Source: Bacillus sp. FJAT-22090 (GTDB lineage: Bacteria > Bacillota > Bacilli > Bacillales_A > Planococcaceae). Taken from it: DNA of 64,000 nucleotides. Of this stretch, positions 57,408-64,000 are shown one piece after another (the first letter of the stretch is position 1; each line of letters begins with the position of its first letter). A program made the translations under genes and the position numbers. The notes under the pieces were generated by a model. That model was not told where the DNA came from and searched no databases. It worked only from the letters and a program-made list of their open reading frames with translations. The stretch is from assembly GCF_007676755.1 (NCBI RefSeq), contig NZ_VEBK01000001.1, forward strand, positions 310,001 through 374,000, given 5' to 3'.

Positions 57408-59918
57408 TTATTGTACAGCACCGTGACAGTTTTTAAATTTCTTCCCACTTCCGCATGGGCATAGGTCATTTCTTCCAACGTCTGCTTGCTTGCGAACTGG
57501 TTTTTTCTTAACGACTTCTCCATCTTCTTTCGGATTTACCGCTTGCCCTTTAGCCACTTCTTCACGCTCTAAATTATTGCGTATTTCCGCTTTCATCGCG
57601 TATTTTGCCACATCTTCTTGAATAGATTCGACCATTGCTTCGAACATCGCAAACCCTTCACTTTGATACTCGCGAAGCGGATCATTTTGTCCATAAGCGC
57701 GTAAATGGATACCTTGACGGAGCTGATCCATCGCATCGATATGATCGATCCATTTAGAGTCAATCGAACGGAGTAATACAACTTTCTCGAACTCACGCAT
57801 GCGTTCTGGAGTCATTTCCTCTTCTTTTGCATCATAGAAACGGATTACTTCTTCTTTAATCAGTTCAACCATTTCTTCAGAAGATAAACCTTCTAGCTTT
57901 TCTTTTGTAATGACACCTTCTGGTAGCAAGTTTGCATGAATATAGTCTTCAATGCCTTTTAAATTCCAGTCTGCTTTATTATCAGAGGTAGCGTAAGAGC
58001 CTACTAAACGTTCAATTGCACCAAATACCATTGTTTCTACTAATGAACGCATATTTTCTGTTTCTAATACTTCATTACGTTCTTTATAAATAATTTCACG
58101 TTGTTGACGCAAAACATCATCATATTGCAATAATCGTTTACGAGAATCAAAGTTATTACCTTCTACACGTTTTTGCGCAGATTCTACTGCACGAGAAACC
58201 ATTTTCGATTGGATTGGCTGCGAATCATCCATTCCTAGTTTAGACATCATATTACGCATATTGTCAGAACCAAAGCGACGCATCAATTCATCTTCCATCG
58301 AAAGATAGAATTGTGTAACCCCTGGATCACCTTGACGTCCAGAACGTCCACGTAGCTGATTATCAATACGGCGTGACTCGTGTCGTTCCGTACCAATTAC
58401 AGCTAATCCACCAACTTCTAAAACACCTTCGCCAAGTTTAATATCCGTACCGCGTCCAGCCATATTTGTTGCTATCGTAACAGAACCTAAATGTCCAGCT
58501 GTCGCAATAATTTCCGCTTCATGCTCATGGTTTTTCGCATTTAATACATTATGCTTGATACCATGTTTTGTTAACAATTTGGAAATAATTTCAGACGTTT
58601 CTATCGCAACCGTACCGATTAATACAGGTTGTCCATTTTTGTTTCGCTCTGCGATATCTGCAGCAACTGCTTCAAATTTTCCATTCATCGAAGCATAGAT
58701 TAAATCTGCTCGATCATCCCTTGCGATAGGACGGTTCGTTGGAATGGCGATAACATTCATATTATATATATTACGGAACTCTTCTTCCTCCGTTTTTGCC
58801 GTACCTGTCATACCTGATAATTTATCGTACATACGGAAAAAGTTTTGGAACGTAATAGTTGCCATAGTCATGGATTCATTTTGAATTTCCAATCCTTCTT
58901 TTGCTTCAATCGCTTGGTGAAGACCATCACTATAACGGCGGCCTTTCATCAGACGACCTGTAAAGGAGTCAACAATTACGACTTCCCCATCTTGCACAAC
59001 ATAGTCCACGTCTAAATGCATGGAAGCATGTGCCTTCAACGACTGATTGACCGCATGATTTAAACGGACATGTGTCAAATCGAATAAGTTATCAATATTA
59101 AACGCTTTTTCTACTTTTTCTACACCAATATCTGTTAATGTTACACCTTTTGTTGACTCTTCGTACGTATAATCTGTTTCTTTAATCAATGTACGAACGA
59201 AAGCATTCGCTTGCATGTACAATAATGCAGCTTTGTTTGCCTGTCCTGAAATAATTAAAGGTGTTCTTGCTTCATCAATCAAAATGGAGTCGACTTCATC
59301 AATTACTGCGTAATGAAGTGGACGTTGCACTTTGTCTTCTTTGTACAACACCATATTATCTCGTAAATAGTCAAAACCTAGCTCATTATTCGTCGAATAC
59401 GTAATATCCGCTGCATAAGCTTCTCGTTTTTCTTCTTTAGACAATGAATTTAAATTTAGTCCAACGGTCAATCCTAAGAAATTATACAGTTGTCCCATTT
59501 CTGCTGCGTCACGACTTGATAAATATTCATTTACCGTTACAACATGCGCCCCTTGTGCCGGAATAGCATTTAAATACACAGACATAGTCGAAGTTAGGGT
59601 TTTCCCTTCCCCGGTTTTCATCTCTGCAATATTGCCCTCATGTAGAGCCGCTGCCCCCATAATTTGCACACGGAATGGATACAATCCAAGCACACGCTTA
59701 GCAGCTTCGCGAACTACTGCAAATGCTTCTGGCAATAAGTTGTCTAGCGTTTCACCCTTGGCATAACGAGCACGAAACTCTTCTGTTTTGGCGCGTAATT
59801 CCTCATCTGATTTTGCTTCCATTTCACTTGATAAAGCTTCTACTTGATCGGCAAGTTTTTCTAATCGTTTTAGTTCACGTTTATTTAAATCGAATACTTT
59901 ATTTAATACACCAAGCAT
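57408..59918 (-). CDS. secA: Preprotein translocase ATPase SecA
   Basis: 836 residues. Walker [11 protein letters not shown] (about 100), DEAD-like [19 protein letters not shown]2 with [13 protein letters not shown] and [11 protein letters not shown], and the C-terminal zinc/SecB-type tail [14 protein letters not shown]. It drives secreted proteins through SecYEG. Shine-Dalgarno GGGAAGTGA; a promoter stands about 35 bases upstream. Confidence 0.98.
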   Translation of the reverse strand: MLGVLNKVFDLNKRELKRLEKLADQVEALSSEMEAKSDEELRAKTEEFRARYAKGETLDNLLPEAFAVVREAAKRVLGLYPFRVQIMGAAALHEGNIAEMKTGEGKTLTSTMSVYLNAIPAQGAHVVTVNEYLSSRDAAEMGQLYNFLGLTVGLNLNSLSKEEKREAYAADITYSTNNELGFDYLRDNMVLYKEDKVQRPLHYAVIDEVDSILIDEARTPLIISGQANKAALLYMQANAFVRTLIKETDYTYEESTKGVTLTDIGVEKVEKAFNIDNLFDLTHVRLNHAVNQSLKAHASMHLDVDYVVQDGEVVIVDSFTGRLMKGRRYSDGLHQAIEAKEGLEIQNESMTMATITFQNFFRMYDKLSGMTGTAKTEEEEFRNIYNMNVIAIPTNRPIARDDRADLIYASMNGKFEAVAADIAERNKNGQPVLIGTVAIETSEIISKLLTKHGIKHNVLNAKNHEHEAEIIATAGHLGSVTIATNMAGRGTDIKLGEGVLEVGGLAVIGTERHESRRIDNQLRGRSGRQGDPGVTQFYLSMEDELMRRFGSDNMRNMMSKLGMDDSQPIQSKMVSRAVESAQKRVEGNNFDSRKRLLQYDDVLRQQREIIYKERNEVLETENMRSLVETMVFGAIERLVGSYATSDNKADWNLKGIEDYIHANLLPEGVITKEKLEGLSSEEMVELIKEEVIRFYDAKEEEMTPERMREFEKVVLLRSIDSKWIDHIDAMDQLRQGIHLRAYGQNDPLREYQSEGFAMFEAMVESIQEDVAKYAMKAEIRNNLEREEVAKGQAVNPKEDGEVVKKKPVRKQADVGRNDLCPCGSGKKFKNCHGAVQ

Positions 59919-59950
59919 CTATATTCACTTCCCATTTAGTCTTACTCCCC

Positions 59951-59979
59951 ATTTTACCATTCGATAGAAAGTCACGCAA
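59951..59979 (-). promoter_or_regulatory. Predicted promoter of secA
   Basis: -35 TTGCGT (59974-59979), 17-base spacer, -10 TAAAAT (59951-59956). It lies between secA and the TGCTCG array. Confidence 0.65.
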
Positions 59980-60091
59980 ATAAGCGGGTTATAAATGTCG
60001 GAAAGAAAAGTTTATAGCAAGGTGAGTTTTACAGGAATTTTTCCATTTTTTGTTTTCTGGAGAAGGTATTTTCCTTGTGCGTGGATGCTTT

Positions 60092-60508
60092 GCTCGGTTG
60101 AGAATGTTTACCTCGGGATCGGGTGGAGTTTTGCTTTATTAGGGAGTGGGTTAGCTCGCATAAACACAAAATATGCTCGAAGGCGACGTCTTTGCTCGGA
60201 TGTCGTTGGTTTATGCTCGGTTGGAGCCTAGGTATGCTTGCATAGACACAAAATATGCTCGGAGGCGACGTCTTTGCTCGGATGTCGTTGATTTATGCTC
60301 GGTTGGAGCCTAGGTATGCTCGCATAAACACAAAGTATGCTCGGAGGCGACGTCTTTGCTCGGATGTCGTTGGTTTATGCTCGGTTGGAGCCTGGGTTTG
60401 CTCGCATAGACACAAAGTATGCTCGGAGGCGACGTCTTTGCTCGGATGTCGTTGATTTATGCTCGGTTGGAGCCTCGGTTTGCTCGCATAGACACAAAGT
60501 ATGCTCGG
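60092..60508 (+). repeat. TGCTCG array with 82-base higher-order repeat
   Basis: GCTCG (once GCTTG) starts at 60154, 60175, 60194, 60215, 60236, 60257, 60276, 60297, 60318, 60339, 60358, 60379, 60400, 60421, 60440, 60461, 60482 and 60503. The steps repeat as 21, 19, 21, 21, giving an 82-base unit present four times plus a partial copy (60154, 60236, 60318, 60400, 60482). Degenerate words extend left to 60092. Copies of the unit differ by few bases, mostly A/G changes. Confidence 0.95.
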
Positions 60509-60596
60509 ACATCTTTTCCCTATAATTAGAAACACTACTTGCCTCTGCTTCAGAGTTAAATTGCAAATAGTATAGCTTTATTTGCATACACTATGC

Positions 60597-60634
60597 ATAA
60601 AAAACTCTCCTTAAAATTTAAGGAGAGTTTAAAT
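60597..60634 (-). terminator. Terminator of hpf
   Basis: AAACTCTCCTTAAAT pairs with ATTTAAGGAGAGTTT and is followed by six T on the minus strand. Confidence 0.9.
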
Positions 60635-60647
60635 AGTCCATCATTAT

Positions 60648-61211
60648 TTAGTTTGTTTCCGTTTCGATCAAGCCGTATTTGCCATCTCTACGCTTGTAAA
60701 CGATATTTGTTCCATTTGACTCAGCATCTGTGAAGATGAAGAAATTGTGTCCGAGCATGTTCATTTGTAATACTGCCTCTTCTTGGTCCATTGGTTTTAA
60801 ATCGAACTGTTTTGTACGGACGATATTATATTCTTCTTCGTCACTTTGCACAACTGGCGCGTCAGGTGCGTCAATTGTAGCAAAGTAAGTAGCCACACCT
60901 TCACGTTCACGGAATTTCCGATTTACTTTTGTTTTATATTTACGAATTTGGCGTTCTAATTTGTCTACGATGAGATCTACCGCTGCATACATATCCGCAT
61001 GGCGTTCTTCTGCACGTAATGTTAAATTTTTCATCGGAATAGTTACTTCTACTTTTGTTTGCTTGTCGTTATACACTTTTAAATTGACGTTAGCAGTAGC
61101 TTGAATTTCTTCGTTGAAGTATCGGTCTACTTTCTCAATTTTCCCCTCAACATATTCTCGAATTGCAGGAGTCACCTCAATATTTTCTCCACGAATGTTA
61201 AAGTTTAGCAT
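60648..61211 (-). CDS. hpf: Ribosome hibernation promoting factor, long form
   Basis: 187 residues: an N-terminal S30AE domain (1-100, IRGENIEVTPAIREYVEGKIEKVDRYF) and a C-terminal dimerisation domain (about 125-187, IVRTKQFDLKPMDQEEAVLQMNMLGHNFFIFTDAES). The long form pairs 70S ribosomes into 100S dimers in stationary phase. AAAGGAGG precedes the ATG. A sigma-H-type promoter lies upstream, in keeping with B. subtilis yvyD. Confidence 0.95.
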   Translation of the reverse strand: MLNFNIRGENIEVTPAIREYVEGKIEKVDRYFNEEIQATANVNLKVYNDKQTKVEVTIPMKNLTLRAEERHADMYAAVDLIVDKLERQIRKYKTKVNRKFREREGVATYFATIDAPDAPVVQSDEEEYNIVRTKQFDLKPMDQEEAVLQMNMLGHNFFIFTDAESNGTNIVYKRRDGKYGLIETETN

Positions 61212-61246
61212 GAAAACTCCTCCTTTAATTTAACTCTATATATATA

Positions 61247-61274
61247 ATTCAACACCCTAGCTAAAATATCCTTC
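61247..61274 (-). promoter_or_regulatory. Sigma-H-type promoter of hpf
   Basis: GAAGGATAT (61266-61274), 12-base spacer, GTTGAAT (61247-61253) on the minus strand. This fits RNAGGAWWW-N11/12-RNNGAAT without mismatch. About 40 bases before the hpf start. Confidence 0.75.
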
Positions 61275-61321
61275 TTACTTTAAATATTTTATTTATTTTT
61301 TGTCGAAGCTTGTCATAATCT

Positions 61322-61702
61322 TTACTTTTTCTCAATTATTTCTTTTTTGCGACGACTTTTTAATTCAGTAATAATTTCTTGTTCACTCTCAGTATCTCCA
61401 AGCAATTTTACTCCATACTCGTATCCACCGGCTTTCCGATGGGACCAAACGAACTCGCCAATCCTGCTTAAAAGTGCCTCGTCTAATCTGAACTGGATTT
61501 CTACATGATTTAATTTATCAATTGCTATAAGTAGGTCCGTGAAAATTTTTAATCCATTTGGACTTATATCGATAATTTGGCAAATCCCTTTTTTAGATAT
61601 TTCTTCTGGGGATGTTCCATTCGCATCTTTTATTAATCGAAAAGTTGCTTCAAAAGGTTCAGTAAAGCTATATCTGAAGTATTCATTTCTTTTATATTGC
61701 AA
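61322..61702 (-). CDS. PilZ domain protein
   Basis: 126 residues, a single PilZ domain. The c-di-GMP motifs are partly kept: an Arg-containing N-terminal stretch (KRNEYFRYSF) and DISPNG, matching D/NxSxxG, near residue 46. It may bind c-di-GMP and act on an unknown partner. No cyclase lies in the window; the nearest possible partner gene is the chemoreceptor at 62.5 kb. It ends in a Lys/Arg-rich tail. Confidence 0.8.
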   Translation of the reverse strand: MQYKRNEYFRYSFTEPFEATFRLIKDANGTSPEEISKKGICQIIDISPNGLKIFTDLLIAIDKLNHVEIQFRLDEALLSRIGEFVWSHRKAGGYEYGVKLLGDTESEQEIITELKSRRKKEIIEKK

Positions 61703-61769
61703 GTCTTATCGCCTCTTTATACAGATCATATTTTCTTCATTATGACGAAGGACACTGCTTTTTTCAATT

Positions 61770-61812
61770 AAAAAAACGCTCTATCGTAAATTATACGATA
61801 AAGCGTTTGTGT
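61770..61812 (-). terminator. Terminator of the NlpC/P60 gene
   Basis: AAACGCTtTATCGTA pairs with TACGATAGAGCGTTT, followed by seven T on the minus strand. Confidence 0.85.
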
Positions 61813-61819
61813 ATATGTT

Positions 61820-62314
61820 TTATTTGTTTATTGCAACGGATACTTCTGTAACTCGTTTAGCCCCAACATAGCGTTTTCCCCAATAATACGGATCGCTCAA
61901 TTTATCAATCTTCACGCCTTTTGAAGTGGAAGAATGGATAAACTTACCGTCGCCAATGTATATACCAACGTGAGAAACGCTTTTACCAGAAGTGTTAAAG
62001 AAAACTAAATCACCTGATATTAAATCACTTTTCTCTACTTTTGAACCTGATGCATGCATACCTGATGCAGTTCGGGGAAGACTAACTCCTAAATCGTTGT
62101 ATACATACCCAACAAATCCAGAACAATCAAATCCTGCCGTAGTTGTACCGCCACCGCGATATTTAATTCCTATTAAGTTTTTAGCTGTTGCTACTAATTC
62201 TTTTGAGTCAACTGAGCTTGCTGCTTCAGTATTTCCTGCGAACGGTGCGGTAACTAAAAGTATAGATAATATGAATATTGCAATGACTTTTTGCGACATA
62301 GATTTGAATTTCAT
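61820..62314 (-). CDS. Secreted NlpC/P60 cell-wall endopeptidase
   Basis: 164 residues: signal peptide to about residue 31 (NTEA-AS), then a bare NlpC/P60 domain without SH3 or LysM repeats. Catalytic Cys in FDCSGFVGYVY (about 65), His in VSHVGIYIGDG, third residue His in KFIHSST. It cuts D-Glu-diamino acid bonds in stem peptides. A CodY-like box and a palindrome lie upstream. Confidence 0.9.
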   Translation of the reverse strand: MKFKSMSQKVIAIFILSILLVTAPFAGNTEAASSVDSKELVATAKNLIGIKYRGGGTTTAGFDCSGFVGYVYNDLGVSLPRTASGMHASGSKVEKSDLISGDLVFFNTSGKSVSHVGIYIGDGKFIHSSTSKGVKIDKLSDPYYWGKRYVGAKRVTEVSVAINK

Positions 62315-62335
62315 CTTGTTCCTCCAAGGGGCTAA

Positions 62336-62350
62336 AGTTTTCTGAAAAAT
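62336..62350 (-). promoter_or_regulatory. CodY-like box upstream of the NlpC/P60 gene
   Basis: ATTTTTCAGAAAACT on the minus strand matches AATTTTCWGAAAATT at 13 of 15 positions, 22 bases before the start codon. Found by eye only. Confidence 0.4.
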
Positions 62351-62399
62351 TCACTAAAGTCATCTTACCACGCTTTAAACCTTTTTAATTTTACAGTTG

Positions 62400-62417
62400 T
62401 GTAACATTTATGTTACA
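62400..62417. promoter_or_regulatory. Perfect 8-bp palindrome, possible operator
   Basis: TGTAACAT and ATGTTACA are separated by TT, about 86 bases upstream of the NlpC/P60 start. It looks like a binding site for a dimeric regulator; which one is unknown. Confidence 0.45.
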
Positions 62418-62499
62418 AAAACGTCTAATGTTTCACTCGATTTTTGTCATCTATTTAATTGCGAAAGACTGATAGAACTAGCTTTTAAGCATGAAAAGA

Positions 62500-62538
62500 A
62501 GCCCAAAAAGTCGTTTGAAGACTTTTTGGGCTTCTGTT
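62500..62538 (-). terminator. Terminator of the chemoreceptor gene
   Basis: AGCCCAAAAAGTC pairs with GACTTTTTGGGCT around a 7-base loop, with TTC-TTTTC following; overlaps the stop codon. Confidence 0.85.
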
Positions 62539-64000
62539 ACATTACGAAACGTGCGGTTGATGTTTGCAAAATAAGTGCTTGTTCGCTAACATCTTTTATT
62601 AATTCTGATAATGATTCAATTGTTTGTATATTATCTACCAATAACCTTACTGTCTGTTCCATTTGTGTTGTGTTTACTTCAATTGATTCTGTTAGCTCAA
62701 AAATAAGCTTTTCGGATACATTCTTCTCTTGTTCTATTGTCTTAATGGAGTCAGCCATATGATCATTTTGATATTTGGTTTCCCGAATAAATGAAATAAT
62801 CGTATCAAACTTTTCATGAAGTAATTGGAAGGATATCGCATTATTTTTCGATGTTGCTAGACCTTCAGCAAATACCGCCTCCATTTCAACCCCTTGTTGT
62901 GAAATGGATGTGGAAATTTCATTTATCGTATGTGCAGTGCTTGATACTTCCCCAGCTAATTTTTTTACCTCTTCTGCAACTACTGCAAATCCTTTACCAT
63001 GCACGCCCGATCTTGCGGCTTCGATCCCTGCATTTAAAGCAAGTAGATTTGTTTGTTTGGAAATGGACTGCACAATAGATGTCATTCTTGCTATTTCTTC
63101 TGTCCGTTGTTGTAACAGCTTTCTTTCTTTATCCGCAGCTTTGAACAAGGACCTCAAATGAGCAGCTTCCCTCGCTGCTGTCTTCATCGTTTCTGCGCTT
63201 TCATCCGCAATTTTCACTGCGACTGAGGCATGGTTATTTAATGCTATCGCTTTATTCGTCACTTCTTCAAATGTGCGAGAAAATTCTTCAAGAAACACTC
63301 GAATACCAAGAGATGCCTCTTTTTGCTCGATCATGCTCACACTTGTTTCATTAATTGCCATTTGCACGATATTCGAACTCTCAACGGTCTCTGAAGAGTA
63401 TGCTTTCAATGTGGAACTATCTGTACTTAGCTTTTCAGCCGTATGTTTAATCATTTGAACTATCGTCATTAAATTTGCCCGCATTTCATTCATGGCGAGT
63501 GATACTTCTCCAATTTCGTCTTTTGTCGAAATTTGTATCGGCTTCACTAATAGATTACCTTTTGAGATTTCTTTTGCAGATGATGCCACAGAAGATAACT
63601 GGTTTTTAATTTGCCGATTCGTTAGTAATAATAAAGCGATTGAAAGCAGCCCAGCAATAAGGAAAGATACGACAACTATTACAATAGTATTTTGCTGACT
63701 TCCATTCATTTCTTCTATTATATATTGTCGTTGTTTCGACTCCTGCTCCCTTGTCGTATCGAGCATTTCTATCAACATATTATATTTCTCATTAATAGAT
63801 TGAAGCTGTCTGCGCTTTGCGACATTATTTTTAGTTAAAGCAGATTCTTTTAAATTGTCTTCAAAAGTTGTTTGTATACCACTTAATGTTTTTGTGAATT
63901 TCCTCCAATCGACATGGCCCATTCCTTTACTGGCGGCATTTACTAGCGTCACCAAACTTTCTTTGTTCGCTTCATAGTCTTTATCGAACTCTACTAATGG
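62537..64000 (-). CDS. Methyl-accepting chemotaxis protein, 5' end cut by window edge
   Basis: 487 codons are visible and the frame is open to the right edge, so the true start lies beyond. A helical extracellular part comes first, then a membrane helix ([22 protein letters not shown]), a HAMP domain ([25 protein letters not shown]) and the signalling domain with its hairpin tip [29 protein letters not shown]. It passes an outside signal to CheA/CheW. Ligand unknown. Confidence 0.92.
   Translation of the reverse strand, partial: PLVEFDKDYEANKESLVTLVNAASKGMGHVDWRKFTKTLSGIQTTFEDNLKESALTKNNVAKRRQLQSINEKYNMLIEMLDTTREQESKQRQYIIEEMNGSQQNTIVIVVVSFLIAGLLSIALLLLTNRQIKNQLSSVASSAKEISKGNLLVKPIQISTKDEIGEVSLAMNEMRANLMTIVQMIKHTAEKLSTDSSTLKAYSSETVESSNIVQMAINETSVSMIEQKEASLGIRVFLEEFSRTFEEVTNKAIALNNHASVAVKIADESAETMKTAAREAAHLRSLFKAADKERKLLQQRTEEIARMTSIVQSISKQTNLLALNAGIEAARSGVHGKGFAVVAEEVKKLAGEVSSTAHTINEISTSISQQGVEMEAVFAEGLATSKNNAISFQLLHEKFDTIISFIRETKYQNDHMADSIKTIEQEKNVSEKLIFELTESIEVNTTQMEQTVRLLVDNIQTIESLSELIKDVSEQALILQTSTARFVM

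Noticed and set aside
59995-60587. Several overlapping ORFs of 60-86 codons on both strands, Cys- and Arg-rich
   Set aside because: They are translations of the TGCTCG array, lack ribosome sites, and the 82-base unit shifts the frame at every copy.
62315-62536. c-di-AMP (ydaO) riboswitch before the NlpC/P60 gene
   Set aside because: This class often controls wall hydrolases, but its conserved core is absent and the region is too short and AT-rich.

Overview
The window looks like a chromosomal segment of a low-GC, spore-forming-type Bacillales, most likely Planococcaceae (Psychrobacillus/Lysinibacillus/Sporosarcina relatives). Gene content and order follow the Bacillus subtilis chromosome in blocks, with strong Shine-Dalgarno sites, many TTG starts, T-box and S-box leaders and CtsR, FapR and CodY-like operators. 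No phage, CRISPR array, rRNA or tRNA gene was seen, and no intact transposase gene.

Layout. 1-22.8 kb is the B. subtilis coiA-mecA-spx / opp / trpS / app / fab block: coiA (cut by the left edge), mecA, spx, a secreted putative glycoside hydrolase, a frameshifted membrane-protein gene, oppABCDF, a DUF3899 protein, trpS behind a Trp T-box, appDFABC, and fabH-fabF behind a FapR operator. 22.6-33.7 kb holds a DUF2929 protein, a ClpB-type chaperone lacking its N domain behind a perfect CtsR operator, an Fe-S FNR-type regulator, the yitU/yitV/yitW/DegV cluster, a membrane-anchored GH13 protein with a degraded active site, yisL/yisK homologues and a DUF418 protein. 33.7-42.2 kb is addB-addA, a type I signal peptidase and a TVP38/TMEM64 protein. 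42.4-47.6 kb, on the plus strand, is azlCD and a SAM-riboswitch-controlled metNIQ operon with an M20 hydrolase. 47.8-64 kb is the csbA / minJ / ctpB / ftsEX-hydrolase / cccB / prfB / secA / hpf block, followed by PilZ, NlpC/P60 and chemoreceptor genes (the last cut by the right edge).

How the genes work together. Peptide uptake (Opp and App), tRNA-charging control of trpS and SAM control of methionine uptake form a nutrient-acquisition group. MecA, Spx and the CtsR-controlled chaperone belong to the proteolysis and stress network. FtsE, FtsX and the M23 hydrolase form a wall-hydrolase activation module, and MinJ and CtpB also act at the envelope.

Most unusual feature. At least five intergenic places carry arrays of short words (GGTTGC/GCAACC, ATGTTGC/GCAACAT, TTGCGATT, TGCTCG) repeated every 21 bases. 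One array has grown into an 82-base higher-order repeat. Three of the five lie between convergent gene ends. Another lies inside a 0.7-kb gene-free region bounded by 55-base inverted repeats. I do not recognise this as a described element.
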